Notes under the pieces: model-generated
Seen by the model: the letters and a program-made list of their open reading frames with translations, nothing else
Database searches by the model: none
Told to the model about the DNA's origin: nothing
Position numbers and translations under genes: made by a program
Origin: Symbiodinium natans
Lineage: Eukaryota > Sar > Dinophyceae > Suessiales > Symbiodiniaceae
Reading direction: 5' to 3'
DNA length: 36,000 nucleotides
NCBI GenBank assembly: GCA_905221605.1
Contig: CAJNDS010002779.1
Span: forward strand, 658,177-694,176
Shown here: piece by piece, positions 9,026 to 17,486 of the stretch
Numbering within the stretch: the first letter of the stretch is position 1
How the letters are laid out: each line of letters begins with the position of its first letter

Positions 9026-10348
9026 ATGTCAGATCGTGATCATGCAGTACCTGCCTGGGACGGGAGCGCACGCTCGTGGCGGCGCTACACCCGTGAAGTT
9101 GCTTGGTTTGTGCAAGCTACTCCATTGCACAAACGAAGGCAGTGCGCACCAAAGCTCTTGAGCCGGTTATCTGGGCCAGCACGCTTGCTGGCGATGAGCT
9201 GGAGCAAGACGGCCTTTGACCACGCGGGCGGCATCCATGCCTTTTTGCAACGGTTGGCAGCGAGTCCCTTGGTGAGAAAGACGCTGCCAAATGCTGCGGC
9301 GATCTGCCAGCAGTACTTTGCGTTCCACCGAGGCCAAAACGAGTCGATTGGCAACTTCCTGGTAAGGGAGACTCTGGTCCATGAAGAGTTCACGGAGGCG
9401 ATCATCCGCTTGCATGAGGAGAAACTTGGGATCTCCCAAGAGAAGAGAGACTTTGGCCTGCCACCGGTGGATGATGGCGGCGGAGAACAGTGGAGCTGGT
9501 TGTATGATGAGTGGAATGGCGAGGAGGACTATGACCAGGACCAGCGTGGAGAACCCGCCGAAGACATCGATCCAACCGAAGGTGAACGTGCAGCGGATGA
9601 AGGACGTGAAGCCGACCGAGATCGTGAAGACCCTCGTACCCCGCAACAGCGAGCGGCCACTGGTTCATCGCCCAGCCGACGAGATGGTTCACAGCGAGTT
9701 GCAACGCCAGTGCCATCTGAGACACCGGCTGTCCAGGAACCCATCGACGAGCTGTCGGTGGCGGACTCGTTCATCATGGGCGTGCTTCGTGGATGGAGGC
9801 TACTGCAAGCCGCCGGGCTGAGTGCCGAGGAGAAGCGTGACATCCTCAGCTCGACGAAGAACAGCCTGGACTACGAAGTTGTGGCATCGGCCTTGCAAAG
9901 CTTGTGGGATGAGCAGCTGCTTGGGCAGCGTGGTGGCGGCCATCATGGTGGTGGTGGCTACTCAGCCCACTTTGCGGAGTACGACGACCAGGACCACGAG
10001 GCCTACTACCAAGATTGGTGGGATGACGATGATGGCTGGTGGATGGACAGCTACTATGCCCAGGGCGAGAACGACTGGTGGACCGACGACTACCAGTACC
10101 ACGAGAACTACCAGGCGGCAGCAAACGAACATCCTGATGATGGAGGCGTGGTCGATGAAAAGCTCCAGGAGCTACAGAAGGCGGAGAAGATGGCGGAAGC
10201 ATTGGCCCTGGAAGCACAGAGGACGTGGAGCGATGCCCAGAAGGCGACCCAGGCCTTGCGGAAGGACAGAGGCTTCGGGGCCACGGCGCAGATGGGTGGT
10301 TCGGGGCGATGCTACATCTGTGGCGGCAACCACTTCATGCGTGAGTGC
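9026..10348 (+). other. Gag region with zinc knuckle
   Basis: Residues 1-130 are rich in Trp, Arg and hydrophobic helices (WDGSARSWRRY near the start, GPARLLAMSW, then LPNAAAICQQYFAF). This resembles copia capsid regions. A Tyr/Trp/Asp-rich and Gly/His-rich linker follows, then a Lys-rich helix. The zinc knuckle CYICGGNHFMREC (10310-10348) has spacing C-x2-C-x3-H-x4-C, one residue shorter than the usual C-x2-C-x4-H-x4-C. A Gly/Lys-rich tail after it (KGKGKAKGKSKKG) should bind nucleic acid. Expected role: particle assembly and RNA packaging. Confidence 0.8.
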
Positions 10349-13300
10349 CCGGACCGCCGTCACCCCAGCAAGGGCAAGTCCAAGTACGGCTACCACATGA
10401 GCGCCGACGACTTCAACGGCTACTACATCGGCAAGGGGAAAGGAAAGGCGAAGGGCAAGTCCAAGAAGGGCATGTGGCTGGAAGGACAGGCGATCTGGAA
10501 AGGGAAGAGCAAGGGCAAGAACAAGGAGAGTGGCCTGAGAACCGTGAATGCCTACGCACAAGACCTCTTCCTGGGAGGACTGGAGTTGACGGATGTGATG
10601 GAGATGGCGTCGGCAACCACTACGCCCTTGAGTCCCCAGCAGGGCATGATCGATTGTGGCGCCACGGCATCCGCGGCACCTGAGGCGGTAGTCAAGGATT
10701 TGATAGCAGCTGTTCTCACTCAGGACAAGGGAGCCCGCATCGAACTTGACCAGTCCTCGCGCCCGTATTTCAGGTTTGGCAATGGGAAGTGGGGACGTGC
10801 ACTATGCAGAGTACATCTCACGAGTGATGTTAGTGGTAGCCCCCGACACTTTTCCTTGTACACCCTTCCCAATCCTGCCGAGTATTACCAAGCTCAACTC
10901 GATAAGCAAGCCCTCGTGCCTGTCTTGGTTGGCATGGATTACCTTGGACGAAAGGGTGTTGGAATGATGATAGACTTTGCGACAGGCCTTGCCATGAACA
11001 CCAAGGAGCCCAAACCTGAGATATATCAACTCCAAGTCAGCCCCAAAGGCCACTACACCCTTGACATTGTGGAGTACCTAACCAATGGCCAGCGAAATCT
11101 AGATGGACATGCCCAAGTACTTGTACGCCCCCAAGCAAGCCGTGGTCATGCTCATGTTGAACATCAGTTTCTGGAGCTAGGGACGCTGTGGATGAGCATG
11201 ACGTGCAGGGACGAGGAACTCGATGAGCAAGAGTTACAAGCTGCCAGGGATAGGATGTGGAGTATGTATGAACATGCGCATGCATGCCAGCTTGCGCAAC
11301 CTGCTGCACCAACAGCCACGTCGGCTTCAATGTGTGGTGCTGCAGTCGCAACCCCATCCTCGACAACTTCCTCTTTTCGTTCTGTGCCTGATGGCGGCAT
11401 ATGCCCCTCGGCAGCTGGCGCCCGAGCAGGAGAAGATTGTGGTGACCGGCATCAAGGAGAAGACCCCAAAGGCCAAAGCTCGACCGCTGGATCCGTCGAG
11501 AGCTCTGGAGGGCGACACGAGAGATCCGCGGGCATCATCAAAGCAGTGGCCATGCTACAACCGGCACGTGGCGGACACCCCCAAGCAGAACCCCCACGGC
11601 CAATGGACACATTGCGCAGTGTGCGACCTGAGGTTGTCCTACGTGCCAAGGAGCGGGTCACATGGGGCGACAACGATGGTGAAGAACCCCGAGATGGTCC
11701 GGCGGATGCTGACCGAGCTGCACCCCCTGATGGGCGACTTTCAGCCAACAGCGACTATATGTCGTGCGATGCAACGGAAAATCGATGCGGAGGAGCAGCT
11801 CATGGCGGCCATTTCCGAGGTGAAGAACCCTGGGATGAAAGTCCGCGCAACAACACGACCAACGCCGACTACAACCTCGGGAAGCCCACTGACGACCGGC
11901 GAGTCATCGACGGGAAGCTGGCAACTGGCATCCGAGACCGAGGATCAGAATCTGGCCATGGCATACGAGATGGAGCGGGGCGGCCAGTAAGGGGTGAACT
12001 ACCGCTCTTTGCCGGCAAGCAAGTGATGAAGATGGCGACGCTGATGACAGCCGTGCTGGCCAACCACCTCATGGGATTGCACCTGGATGGACGCGATGGT
12101 CTTTGGGAAGTAGCCTGTGCACCTCACAGCTGGTTGAGCGAAGCAGCCCAAGAGCAAGGGCTGTGTCCAAGACGAATCAACCTCGCTGCTGGTTACGACC
12201 TCTACAAGAAGGAGACATGGTGTCGACTTAAGGCCCTACGTCAAGTACACCGACCTCGACGCATCTGGCTGTCTTTGCCATGTACCAAGTGGTGCGCTTG
12301 GACAACGGTGAACTATAACACGCCGGAGAAGATGGAGCAGCTGGAGGCGTATCGACGTCGAGAACGACGGCTCCTTCGTGAAGTACGGTTCTTCGTCAAG
12401 GAAACCGTGGATGAGATCGAGGATGTCCAAATCTACTTCGAATGGCCATACCCCTGTGCTGGATGGCGTGAGGAAGCACTTCTGGGCCTACAACAAGACC
12501 TTGAACAACGTGGGGTTCCCTGGCTTTCCTGCAGAATTGATGGCTGTAACTATGGCATGAAGAATGCGACCGGTGATGCCTTCCTCAGGAAGAAATGGAT
12601 GGTGAAGACCACGGACGAGCTGTTCCACAAGAACTTCAGGGCGAAGGTGTGTCCTGGGAATCATGTTCATGCTGTCATCGAAGGCCAGGAGACCGAAAAG
12701 TCCGCGTACTACCCTTGGAAGTTGGTCCAAGCCATCACACGTCACTGGAAGGCGCAACATGTTCCAGGCCGGCATCTTCAAATGTTGCTCTCCCGGGAAA
12801 GCGTTCAGGACTCTGATGAAGATGATGAGAAAGATGTTCTTGTCAGCCGCATCCCCAGACCTGTGGCTGAGCTGAATTCCGAGTTTGAGGCAAAGATTGC
12901 GCTTGGCGAACAGGATTTTTCGTTCCAACGATGTGAGGCAATTCTGGTTCTGATGCAGGGCGCCAAAACAAGCCGTGGACCGATGAGATCGCGAGGGAGC
13001 CAGGCTGGAGTCACCTATCAGATGTATGGGGCATACTCACATGGTGGCCTGCATGGGATAACCAAACATACCTGGCAACATCCCTGGACATGTCGCTACC
13101 TGAATGCCTTCCTCAAATCCCGAGTGCCGAACCAGACCTGGACCAGCATCATGATCGGCTACAACCAAAGGACTCAGCCCCATCGTGATGTACACAATCT
13201 CAAGGAGTCCGTGAACATCCTGGTTGGAGTTGGTGCCTACGCCGGCGGGGAACTTTGGCTACATGGTGAAGCCCCGCCTGGAGTACCGAAGGTGAGTAGA

Positions 13301-16300
13301 TGGCATGGTGGGCAGCTTTGGAGCGGCTACGAGCTTTCCACAAGGAATCAGGTGGTGATCTTTGATCCTGATCAATGGCATGCAACGCAAGCTTGGACTG
13401 GATACCGGATCACCATCTCGGCTTTCACAACGCGGTCCATTCCACATTGGGATGCACAAGAACTCAAGGATCTACGAGCTCTGGCGTTCCCACTCACTGG
13501 GGGAAATCTATATCCCCTAGAATCTCATGGCGATCCACTAGAATCTCGTGGCGATCCCCTAGAATCTCGTGGCGATCCCCTAGAATCTCGCGGCGATCCC
13601 TCAGAATCTCGTGGCGATGAAGTACCAAAGCTTCTCGACGGTGGACCCGTGCCCAAGGCAGAGCTCGAACGATGGACCGCCAAGGTTGCCAAATTCCACA
13701 AAGCCGCTGGTCACCCATCCAACAAGAACCTGGGACGTATCGTGCAAGAAGCTGGTCATCCTCAATGGAAGATTGATGTGGCCAAGCGATACCACTGTCC
13801 AGCATGTGCCAGTCTGAAACAAGGAGGTACAAGTTCGGGCCAGATACCGCCGGCAGCGACGCATCAGCAGTACGAAGCCTGGGAAGCTGTGGGTGTCGAT
13901 GCTGGTGAGTGGGTGCCACCTGGAAGCAAGAAGAAGGTGAAGTTCATCCTCATGGTAGACCTGGCTACAAAACTGAGAGTGATACAGCCCATCATGATCT
14001 ACGACCTGTTGCAGATGAAGAACGAGTCGGGCAGCGATTTGATCAAGGCCGTGTCTGAACGCTGGCTGTCGACCTTCCCAAAACCGCGAATCCTTGTGCT
14101 GGACTCGGCAAAGCCATACGTTTCGGAGCAAGTGCATGCCTTTGCATCGGCCATCAATGTGGGACTGCACTACACGGCCGAGAAAGAGAGCTGGGCGCAT
14201 GGAGCAGTGGAAGCCTCAGTGCAAGATGTCAAATCTACAGCTTCAGCCATCTACCTTGAGAACATGGATCAGGATCTTGAGGTGACGCTCCACTTGGCTG
14301 TCGCCGCGCTGAACTCCACCGAGTACACTGCTGGCTTCTCCGCGTTCCAGTGGGCCTATGGCAGGAACTACAACATCACCGATGAGGATGTGCGCACGTT
14401 CCAACATGTGGACCCCAAGATCGACTTCGCCCAACTTGTTGTGGCCCGCCAGCGAGCAGAAGAAGTGGCACGCCAGACACGTGCCCGACGAGTTCTATCG
14501 AAGCTTGGCAACACCTCTGTGCGGCAACCATTGCGGAACTACGAGCCCCTGGATTTGGTGAAAGTCTGGAGACGAGTCTGGCCGCAAGAACAATGCAAGG
14601 GACCTCGTGGCGGCTACAAAAAGTCCGGGAGACCTCACTGGATTGGGCCAGGACGTGTGGTGTTCTCTGAAGTACTACCTCACCAAAAGGAATCTGGAGG
14701 AAAACGACACATTCTCTGGGTGTTGGTTGGAAATCAACTCCTACGATGCTCGGCGCACTCGGTGAGGCCAGTGACGGAGGTGGAGCGGTTTCAGTATGAG
14801 ACCTCTGGGGCCGAGAATCCATCGATGTGGAAATCCCTGGCGGACATTGTGCCGAAGCGTGAGTACTATGACGTGGTGGATGAGGAGCCCGGAGAGAATG
14901 AGGTGGAGATGCCACGACTTCCGGAAGCACCCGATGATACGACGACGGTCGTGCCTATTCGCAGGGCCCGACGAAAGGTCACCTTCCAACCGGGTGACTA
15001 CGTGGCGAAACCCGTGGGAGAGCGACTGATGGTGGACGATGGTGAAGATGAGGAACCAACAACGACAGCCACGACAACTTCCTCAAGTTCCACGAAACAT
15101 GTTGGTGATGTGAATGATTACGAACTGCCGGAACCGAAGAGAGCTCGTTCGACAACAGATAATGGCGGTTCTGATGCAGCTGGTGAAAATTGGGTGGAAC
15201 AGTTAATGCTGGAGGCGAAGCAAGAGGAGGAAATGGACCTCTTCAATGTGATGGACAATGTGGAGGAGTTCCTCAGAATTGAGTTCGACCTGGAGAACCA
15301 CATGAGCAATCGACAGAAGAAAATGATGGAAAGGAACCCGGTGGCCTTCATGGTGAAGAAAATGAGGGACTGCGAGGTGAACATCAGCCGTCTACCCGAA
15401 CATGAGCGACCGTTGTTCTCGAGGGCAAAGGCAAAGGAGGTGGATTCGTTCTTGAAGAATGAGGCCGTGAGGAAGTGCTTGGATGATGAGGAGATCAAGA
15501 AGGCCTACGAAAGCAGTCGCATCGTCAAGGCGCGCTGGGTGTTGACATGGAAACTGGTGCCACCTGAGGACCGACAGGAGGCCCTTGATGATTCCCAGAA
15601 GAACTTGGCGACGTTGCACACGAAGGATGGCGCTCGAAAGGCCAAAGCTCGCATCGTACTACTAGGGTTCCAGCATCCAAGCCTGCTGGATCCTTCCCTC
15701 AAGACTGCGAGCCCTGTGCAGTCGAGTCTTGGTCGCAATCTCCTGTACACCATGGCGGCGCACCATCAGTGGGAACTTGAAGGGCTGGACTTGGCTACAG
15801 CCTTTCTGCAGACGCAACCCACAGAAGCAGATCAGGAGCTGTGGACGACAGGAGTGGAAGAGCTTCGTCAAGCACTAGATGTTGGTGCGGAAGGGATTAT
15901 GAGAATCTTTCGGAACATCTACGGCAGCACGACGGCACCTCGTGGACTGTGGCTAGCTCTGCATAAGCGATTGACAGAGCTTGGAGCGCAACCGGTACTT
16001 GGAGAGCGATGCTTGTGGGTTTGGTTGTCAAAGACCGACATGGATGAGGACCACCCGAAAGTGATTGGCAGTATGGGTGGTCATGTGGATGATTTTCATC
16101 GAATTGGCGATGGAACTTCGGCCGAGTGGTGTGAAATCAAAGAGAAGATCAACAATGCCTACAAGTGGGGAATGACAAAGAAGAACTCCTACCGCCATGC
16201 TGGAACTGATGTAACGACGGTCAAGGACAAGAATGGCTTCAACAAGATCGTGGTGGATCAGTCGTATTACATCGAATCGATTCAGGACATCGAGATTGAG

Positions 16301-17344
16301 CCTGATCGTCTTCGACAAAATGGTCCTCTAGAACGACGAGAAGTGGAGGCCTGCCGAACCACGCTGGGAGCACTCCAGTGGGTGGCCATACAAACCCAAC
16401 CTCAGCTAACAGCCCGCTGCAACCTTCTTCTCACAGAAGTGGTGACGTCCGGAACCTTGGAGACCGCGCGGGAGATACAGATGATGGTGGGAGAAGTCAG
16501 ACAGAATCCAGTAAAGCTGGAGTTCAAGAAATTTCCCCAGGCCAAGCACTGGACGGAGGTAGTCTTCATCTCCATGGGCGACCAGGCGCACAACAACCGG
16601 CCGAAGGGTGATTCAACCGGTGGCTTAGTGACGTTGGCTGCAGGACCTGAATGTCTGAGTGGCCAGGTGTGCGAGATGTCACTGCTGGCATGGCGCAGTT
16701 GGAAGGTGAAAAGGAAGGCGATTGGATCGAACGACGCCGAGGTACAGTCGATCTTGGAGGCGGAAGATCATAACTTCCGGACGAGACTGTTATGGTCGGA
16801 GCTTCATGGGGCCGGAGGACTACAACATCGCCGTGAACTTCGTCGCGATTTGGTGGAGCTCACGGAGAAGCAAGTCCTGAAGGTGAAGGGAGTGTTATGC
16901 ACGGACTCCCGAGGAGGTTACGACGCGGTGGAGCTGAATGAGTCGCCGTTGCTTGGGCTGAGCAACATGCGCTCGGCATTGCAGGCGTTCCAGCTTCGGG
17001 ACAACCTAAGCAGAGCTGGGTGTGAACTTCGTTGGCTGGCATCGGACTACGACCTCGCTGATGCCTTGACAAAGAAAAGAATGGACAGCCGCGTCGGCCT
17101 TCTCAAGTTCTTGAGGACTGGTGTGTGGAGCATCAAGTTCGACCCCGACTTCACAGCCGCCAAGAAAGGGAAGAAGATAGGTAAGAGTGCTGTAGATGCT
17201 GTAGACAAGCATTTGTTTGGGGACCCGAATGATCACTGGCTGTCTGCATCTGACTCCTTTTTGGGGTGGTGCAACATGTATAGCTTCAATCAGATGCATA
17301 CCCCATCTCCATATGCTGCCAGTGGCTTGAGGGGCCCCTCGTAG
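9026..17344 (+). CDS. Gag-Pol polyprotein of copia retrotransposon with methyltransferase-like and 2OG-oxygenase-like regions
   Basis: Single frame of 2772 residues from ATG 9026, which has A at -3. The frame is also open upstream to 8816, but that part includes the primer site and a TTG start, so I prefer 9026. Residue order: Gag-like region (1-130); acidic and glycine-rich linker; zinc knuckle C429-x2-C-x3-H-x4-C441; protease with D543-C-G and a later GMD at 638; +1-displaced segment near 790-985; methyltransferase-like region (about 1015-1245) with P1085-C1086 and E1139-W-P; oxygenase-like region (about 1310-1490) with H1386-x-D1388, H1452 and R1461; five 7-residue repeats (1498-1532); integrase with H1558, H1563, C1591, C1594 and D1625, D1693, E1729; RT with D2255 and HVDD (D2355, D2356); RNase H with D2519, E2572, D2627, D2679. 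Gag and Pol are in one frame without a stop, so protein ratios must be set in another way. The last 24 codons lie in the 3' LTR. Confidence 0.93.
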   Translation: MSDRDHAVPAWDGSARSWRRYTREVAWFVQATPLHKRRQCAPKLLSRLSGPARLLAMSWSKTAFDHAGGIHAFLQRLAASPLVRKTLPNAAAICQQYFAFHRGQNESIGNFLVRETLVHEEFTEAIIRLHEEKLGISQEKRDFGLPPVDDGGGEQWSWLYDEWNGEEDYDQDQRGEPAEDIDPTEGERAADEGREADRDREDPRTPQQRAATGSSPSRRDGSQRVATPVPSETPAVQEPIDELSVADSFIMGVLRGWRLLQAAGLSAEEKRDILSSTKNSLDYEVVASALQSLWDEQLLGQRGGGHHGGGGYSAHFAEYDDQDHEAYYQDWWDDDDGWWMDSYYAQGENDWWTDDYQYHENYQAAANEHPDDGGVVDEKLQELQKAEKMAEALALEAQRTWSDAQKATQALRKDRGFGATAQMGGSGRCYICGGNHFMRECPDRRHPSKGKSKYGYHMSADDFNGYYIGKGKGKAKGKSKKGMWLEGQAIWKGKSKGKNKESGLRTVNAYAQDLFLGGLELTDVMEMASATTTPLSPQQGMIDCGATASAAPEAVVKDLIAAVLTQDKGARIELDQSSRPYFRFGNGKWGRALCRVHLTSDVSGSPRHFSLYTLPNPAEYYQAQLDKQALVPVLVGMDYLGRKGVGMMIDFATGLAMNTKEPKPEIYQLQVSPKGHYTLDIVEYLTNGQRNLDGHAQVLVRPQASRGHAHVEHQFLELGTLWMSMTCRDEELDEQELQAARDRMWSMYEHAHACQLAQPAAPTATSASMCGAAVATPSSTTSSFRSVPDGGICPSAAGARAGEDCGDRHQGEDPKGQSSTAGSVESSGGRHERSAGIIKAVAMLQPARGGHPQAEPPRPMDTLRSVRPEVVLRAKERVTWGDNDGEEPRDGPADADRAAPPDGRLSANSDYMSCDATENRCGGAAHGGHFRGEEPWDESPRNNTTNADYNLGKPTDDRRVIDGKLATGIRDRGSESGHGIRDGAGRPVRGELPLFAGKQVMKMATLMTAVLANHLMGLHLDGRDGLWEVACAPHSWLSEAAQEQGLCPRRINLAAGYDLYKKETWCRLKALRQVHRPRRIWLSLPCTKWCAWTTVNYNTPEKMEQLEAYRRRERRLLREVRFFVKETVDEIEDVQIYFEWPYPCAGWREEALLGLQQDLEQRGVPWLSCRIDGCNYGMKNATGDAFLRKKWMVKTTDELFHKNFRAKVCPGNHVHAVIEGQETEKSAYYPWKLVQAITRHWKAQHVPGRHLQMLLSRESVQDSDEDDEKDVLVSRIPRPVAELNSEFEAKIALGEQDFSFQRCEAILVLMQGAKTSRGPMRSRGSQAGVTYQMYGAYSHGGLHGITKHTWQHPWTCRYLNAFLKSRVPNQTWTSIMIGYNQRTQPHRDVHNLKESVNILVGVGAYAGGELWLHGEAPPGVPKVSRWHGGQLWSGYELSTRNQVVIFDPDQWHATQAWTGYRITISAFTTRSIPHWDAQELKDLRALAFPLTGGNLYPLESHGDPLESRGDPLESRGDPLESRGDPSESRGDEVPKLLDGGPVPKAELERWTAKVAKFHKAAGHPSNKNLGRIVQEAGHPQWKIDVAKRYHCPACASLKQGGTSSGQIPPAATHQQYEAWEAVGVDAGEWVPPGSKKKVKFILMVDLATKLRVIQPIMIYDLLQMKNESGSDLIKAVSERWLSTFPKPRILVLDSAKPYVSEQVHAFASAINVGLHYTAEKESWAHGAVEASVQDVKSTASAIYLENMDQDLEVTLHLAVAALNSTEYTAGFSAFQWAYGRNYNITDEDVRTFQHVDPKIDFAQLVVARQRAEEVARQTRARRVLSKLGNTSVRQPLRNYEPLDLVKVWRRVWPQEQCKGPRGGYKKSGRPHWIGPGRVVFSEVLPHQKESGGKRHILWVLVGNQLLRCSAHSVRPVTEVERFQYETSGAENPSMWKSLADIVPKREYYDVVDEEPGENEVEMPRLPEAPDDTTTVVPIRRARRKVTFQPGDYVAKPVGERLMVDDGEDEEPTTTATTTSSSSTKHVGDVNDYELPEPKRARSTTDNGGSDAAGENWVEQLMLEAKQEEEMDLFNVMDNVEEFLRIEFDLENHMSNRQKKMMERNPVAFMVKKMRDCEVNISRLPEHERPLFSRAKAKEVDSFLKNEAVRKCLDDEEIKKAYESSRIVKARWVLTWKLVPPEDRQEALDDSQKNLATLHTKDGARKAKARIVLLGFQHPSLLDPSLKTASPVQSSLGRNLLYTMAAHHQWELEGLDLATAFLQTQPTEADQELWTTGVEELRQALDVGAEGIMRIFRNIYGSTTAPRGLWLALHKRLTELGAQPVLGERCLWVWLSKTDMDEDHPKVIGSMGGHVDDFHRIGDGTSAEWCEIKEKINNAYKWGMTKKNSYRHAGTDVTTVKDKNGFNKIVVDQSYYIESIQDIEIEPDRLRQNGPLERREVEACRTTLGALQWVAIQTQPQLTARCNLLLTEVVTSGTLETAREIQMMVGEVRQNPVKLEFKKFPQAKHWTEVVFISMGDQAHNNRPKGDSTGGLVTLAAGPECLSGQVCEMSLLAWRSWKVKRKAIGSNDAEVQSILEAEDHNFRTRLLWSELHGAGGLQHRRELRRDLVELTEKQVLKVKGVLCTDSRGGYDAVELNESPLLGLSNMRSALQAFQLRDNLSRAGCELRWLASDYDLADALTKKRMDSRVGLLKFLRTGVWSIKFDPDFTAAKKGKKIGKSAVDAVDKHLFGDPNDHWLSASDSFLGWCNMYSFNQMHTPSPYAASGLRGPS
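10640..10990 (+). other. Retropepsin-like aspartic protease region
   Basis: MIDCGATASAA at residues 541-551 matches the copia D-[ST]-G-A active-site segment, with Cys in place of Ser or Thr. About 95 residues later, LVGMDYLG matches the second conserved segment of copia proteases. It would cleave the polyprotein as a dimer in the particle. The DCG variant is unusual but lies in a good context. Confidence 0.75.
11388..11990 (+). other. Segment whose protein-like frame is +1 to gag-pol (zinc-ribbon-like)
   Basis: The frame starting at 11223 stays open to the TAA at 11988-11990. From about 11388 it reads as a normal mixed-composition protein with WPCYNRH, WTHCAVCDLRLSYVPR, KNPEMVRRMLTELHPLM and AMAYEMERGGQ. 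The main frame over the same bases is a monotonous Gly/Ala/Arg/Asp/Ser-rich string. Cys codons at 11553, 11613 and 11622 with a nearby His suggest a small zinc-binding fold. Either two compensating indels moved this domain out of frame, or it is expressed by frameshifting. The flanking frame is unambiguous on both sides. Confidence 0.55.
12068..12760 (+). other. Methyltransferase-like (C5-cytosine MTase-like) region
   Basis: LWEVACAPHSWLSEAAQEQG followed by a GYDLY turn looks like the SAM-binding first strand, loop and helix of class I methyltransferases. About 55 residues on, IWLSLPCTKWCAW contains Pro-Cys in the position of C5-MTase motif IV (PCxxxS), with Cys where Ser is usual. YFEWPYPC, 53 residues later, resembles motif VI (ENV or E-x-P). 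The rest (CRIDGCNYGMK, FLRKKW, SAYYPWKL) is Cys-rich and does not match the MTase target-recognition region that I know. Dinoflagellate retrotransposons with DNA methyltransferases have been reported; whether this is that family or a separate diverged one needs a profile search. Confidence 0.5.
12950..13495 (+). other. 2-oxoglutarate/Fe(II) dioxygenase-like region
   Basis: The double-stranded beta-helix signature is present: QPHRDVHN gives H1386-x-D1388, a strand NILVGVGAYAGGELWLHG follows, then FDPDQWHATQAWTGYRITI gives H1452 and R1461. The 9-residue step from distal His to the 2OG-binding Arg is as in prolyl-4-hydroxylase-type folds. All Fe and 2OG ligands appear intact, so an active enzyme is plausible. 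The substrate is unknown. TET/JBP enzymes and AlkB are members of the wider fold that act on DNA or RNA bases. Dinoflagellate DNA contains hydroxymethyluracil, which makes a DNA role attractive but unproven. Confidence 0.6.
13517..13621 (+). repeat. Five 21-bp in-frame tandem repeats in gag-pol
   Basis: Five copies of a 21-bp unit encode LESRGDP, with H for R in the first copy, S for L in the fifth, and E at the end. They lie between the oxygenase-like region and the integrase, so they probably form a flexible linker. Copy number is expected to vary between element copies. Confidence 0.9.
13690..14330 (+). other. Integrase region
   Basis: An HHCC zinc-binding motif (H1558, H1563, C1591, C1594; FHKAAGHP and HCPACA) precedes the catalytic core. 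The core has D1625 (VGVDAGEW), D1693 (LVLDSAKPY) and E1729 (HGAVEASV). There are exactly 35 residues between the second Asp and the Glu, the D,D35E arrangement. All catalytic residues are present. It inserts the cDNA and makes the 5-bp target duplication. Confidence 0.9.
15500..16220 (+). other. Copia-type reverse transcriptase region
   Basis: RIVKARWVLTWK, KARIVLLGFQ, LDLATAFLQ (D2255), GSTTAPRGLW and GGHVDDFHR (D2355, D2356) follow in the order of copia RTs. The YxDD box reads HVDD. No stop or frameshift breaks the domain. Confidence 0.93.
16560..17085 (+). other. RNase H region of copia element
   Basis: ISMGDQAHN (D2519), SNDAEVQSI (E2572), LCTDSRGGYDAV (D2627) and ASDYDLADALTKK (D2679) give the four acidic residues of RNase H. 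ADALTK is typical of the copia C-terminus. It degrades RNA in the hybrid during reverse transcription. Confidence 0.9.
17263..17269 (+). other. Putative polypurine tract
   Basis: GGGGTGG lies directly before the 3' LTR at the position of the plus-strand primer. It is short and has one T, so the assignment rests mainly on location. Confidence 0.45.
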
Positions 17345-17485
17345 CTACCTGACTTTGCCACTGAGCCATCGGACCGAGCTTGCGTGCTCGTTGGAAAAGG
17401 TGTGAGAGCGTGGAGCTCTTGGTGCACTGAAGTGTGGAGACCCTGTTGAGCCCGATACGCCCCTACCATTGCAGCACCCGCTGCA
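17270..17485 (+). repeat. 3' LTR of the copia element
   Basis: 216 bp, one mismatch to the 5' LTR. The gag-pol frame runs 24 codons into it and stops at TAG 17342-17344. It is followed by the target duplicate TAAAC and then a degenerate CCCTAAG/CCCCAAA-rich tract. Confidence 0.95.
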
Positions 17486-17486
17486 T

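Noticed and set aside
9822-10400. 192-codon + frame overlapping Gag
   Set aside because: Thr/Arg/Pro-rich composition typical of an out-of-frame reading of the Gag linker. The main frame holds the zinc knuckle.
13601-14200. 199-codon minus-strand frame inside the retrotransposon
   Set aside because: It lies opposite the integrase-coding frame, which has all catalytic residues. Long antisense frames are expected in GC-rich coding DNA.
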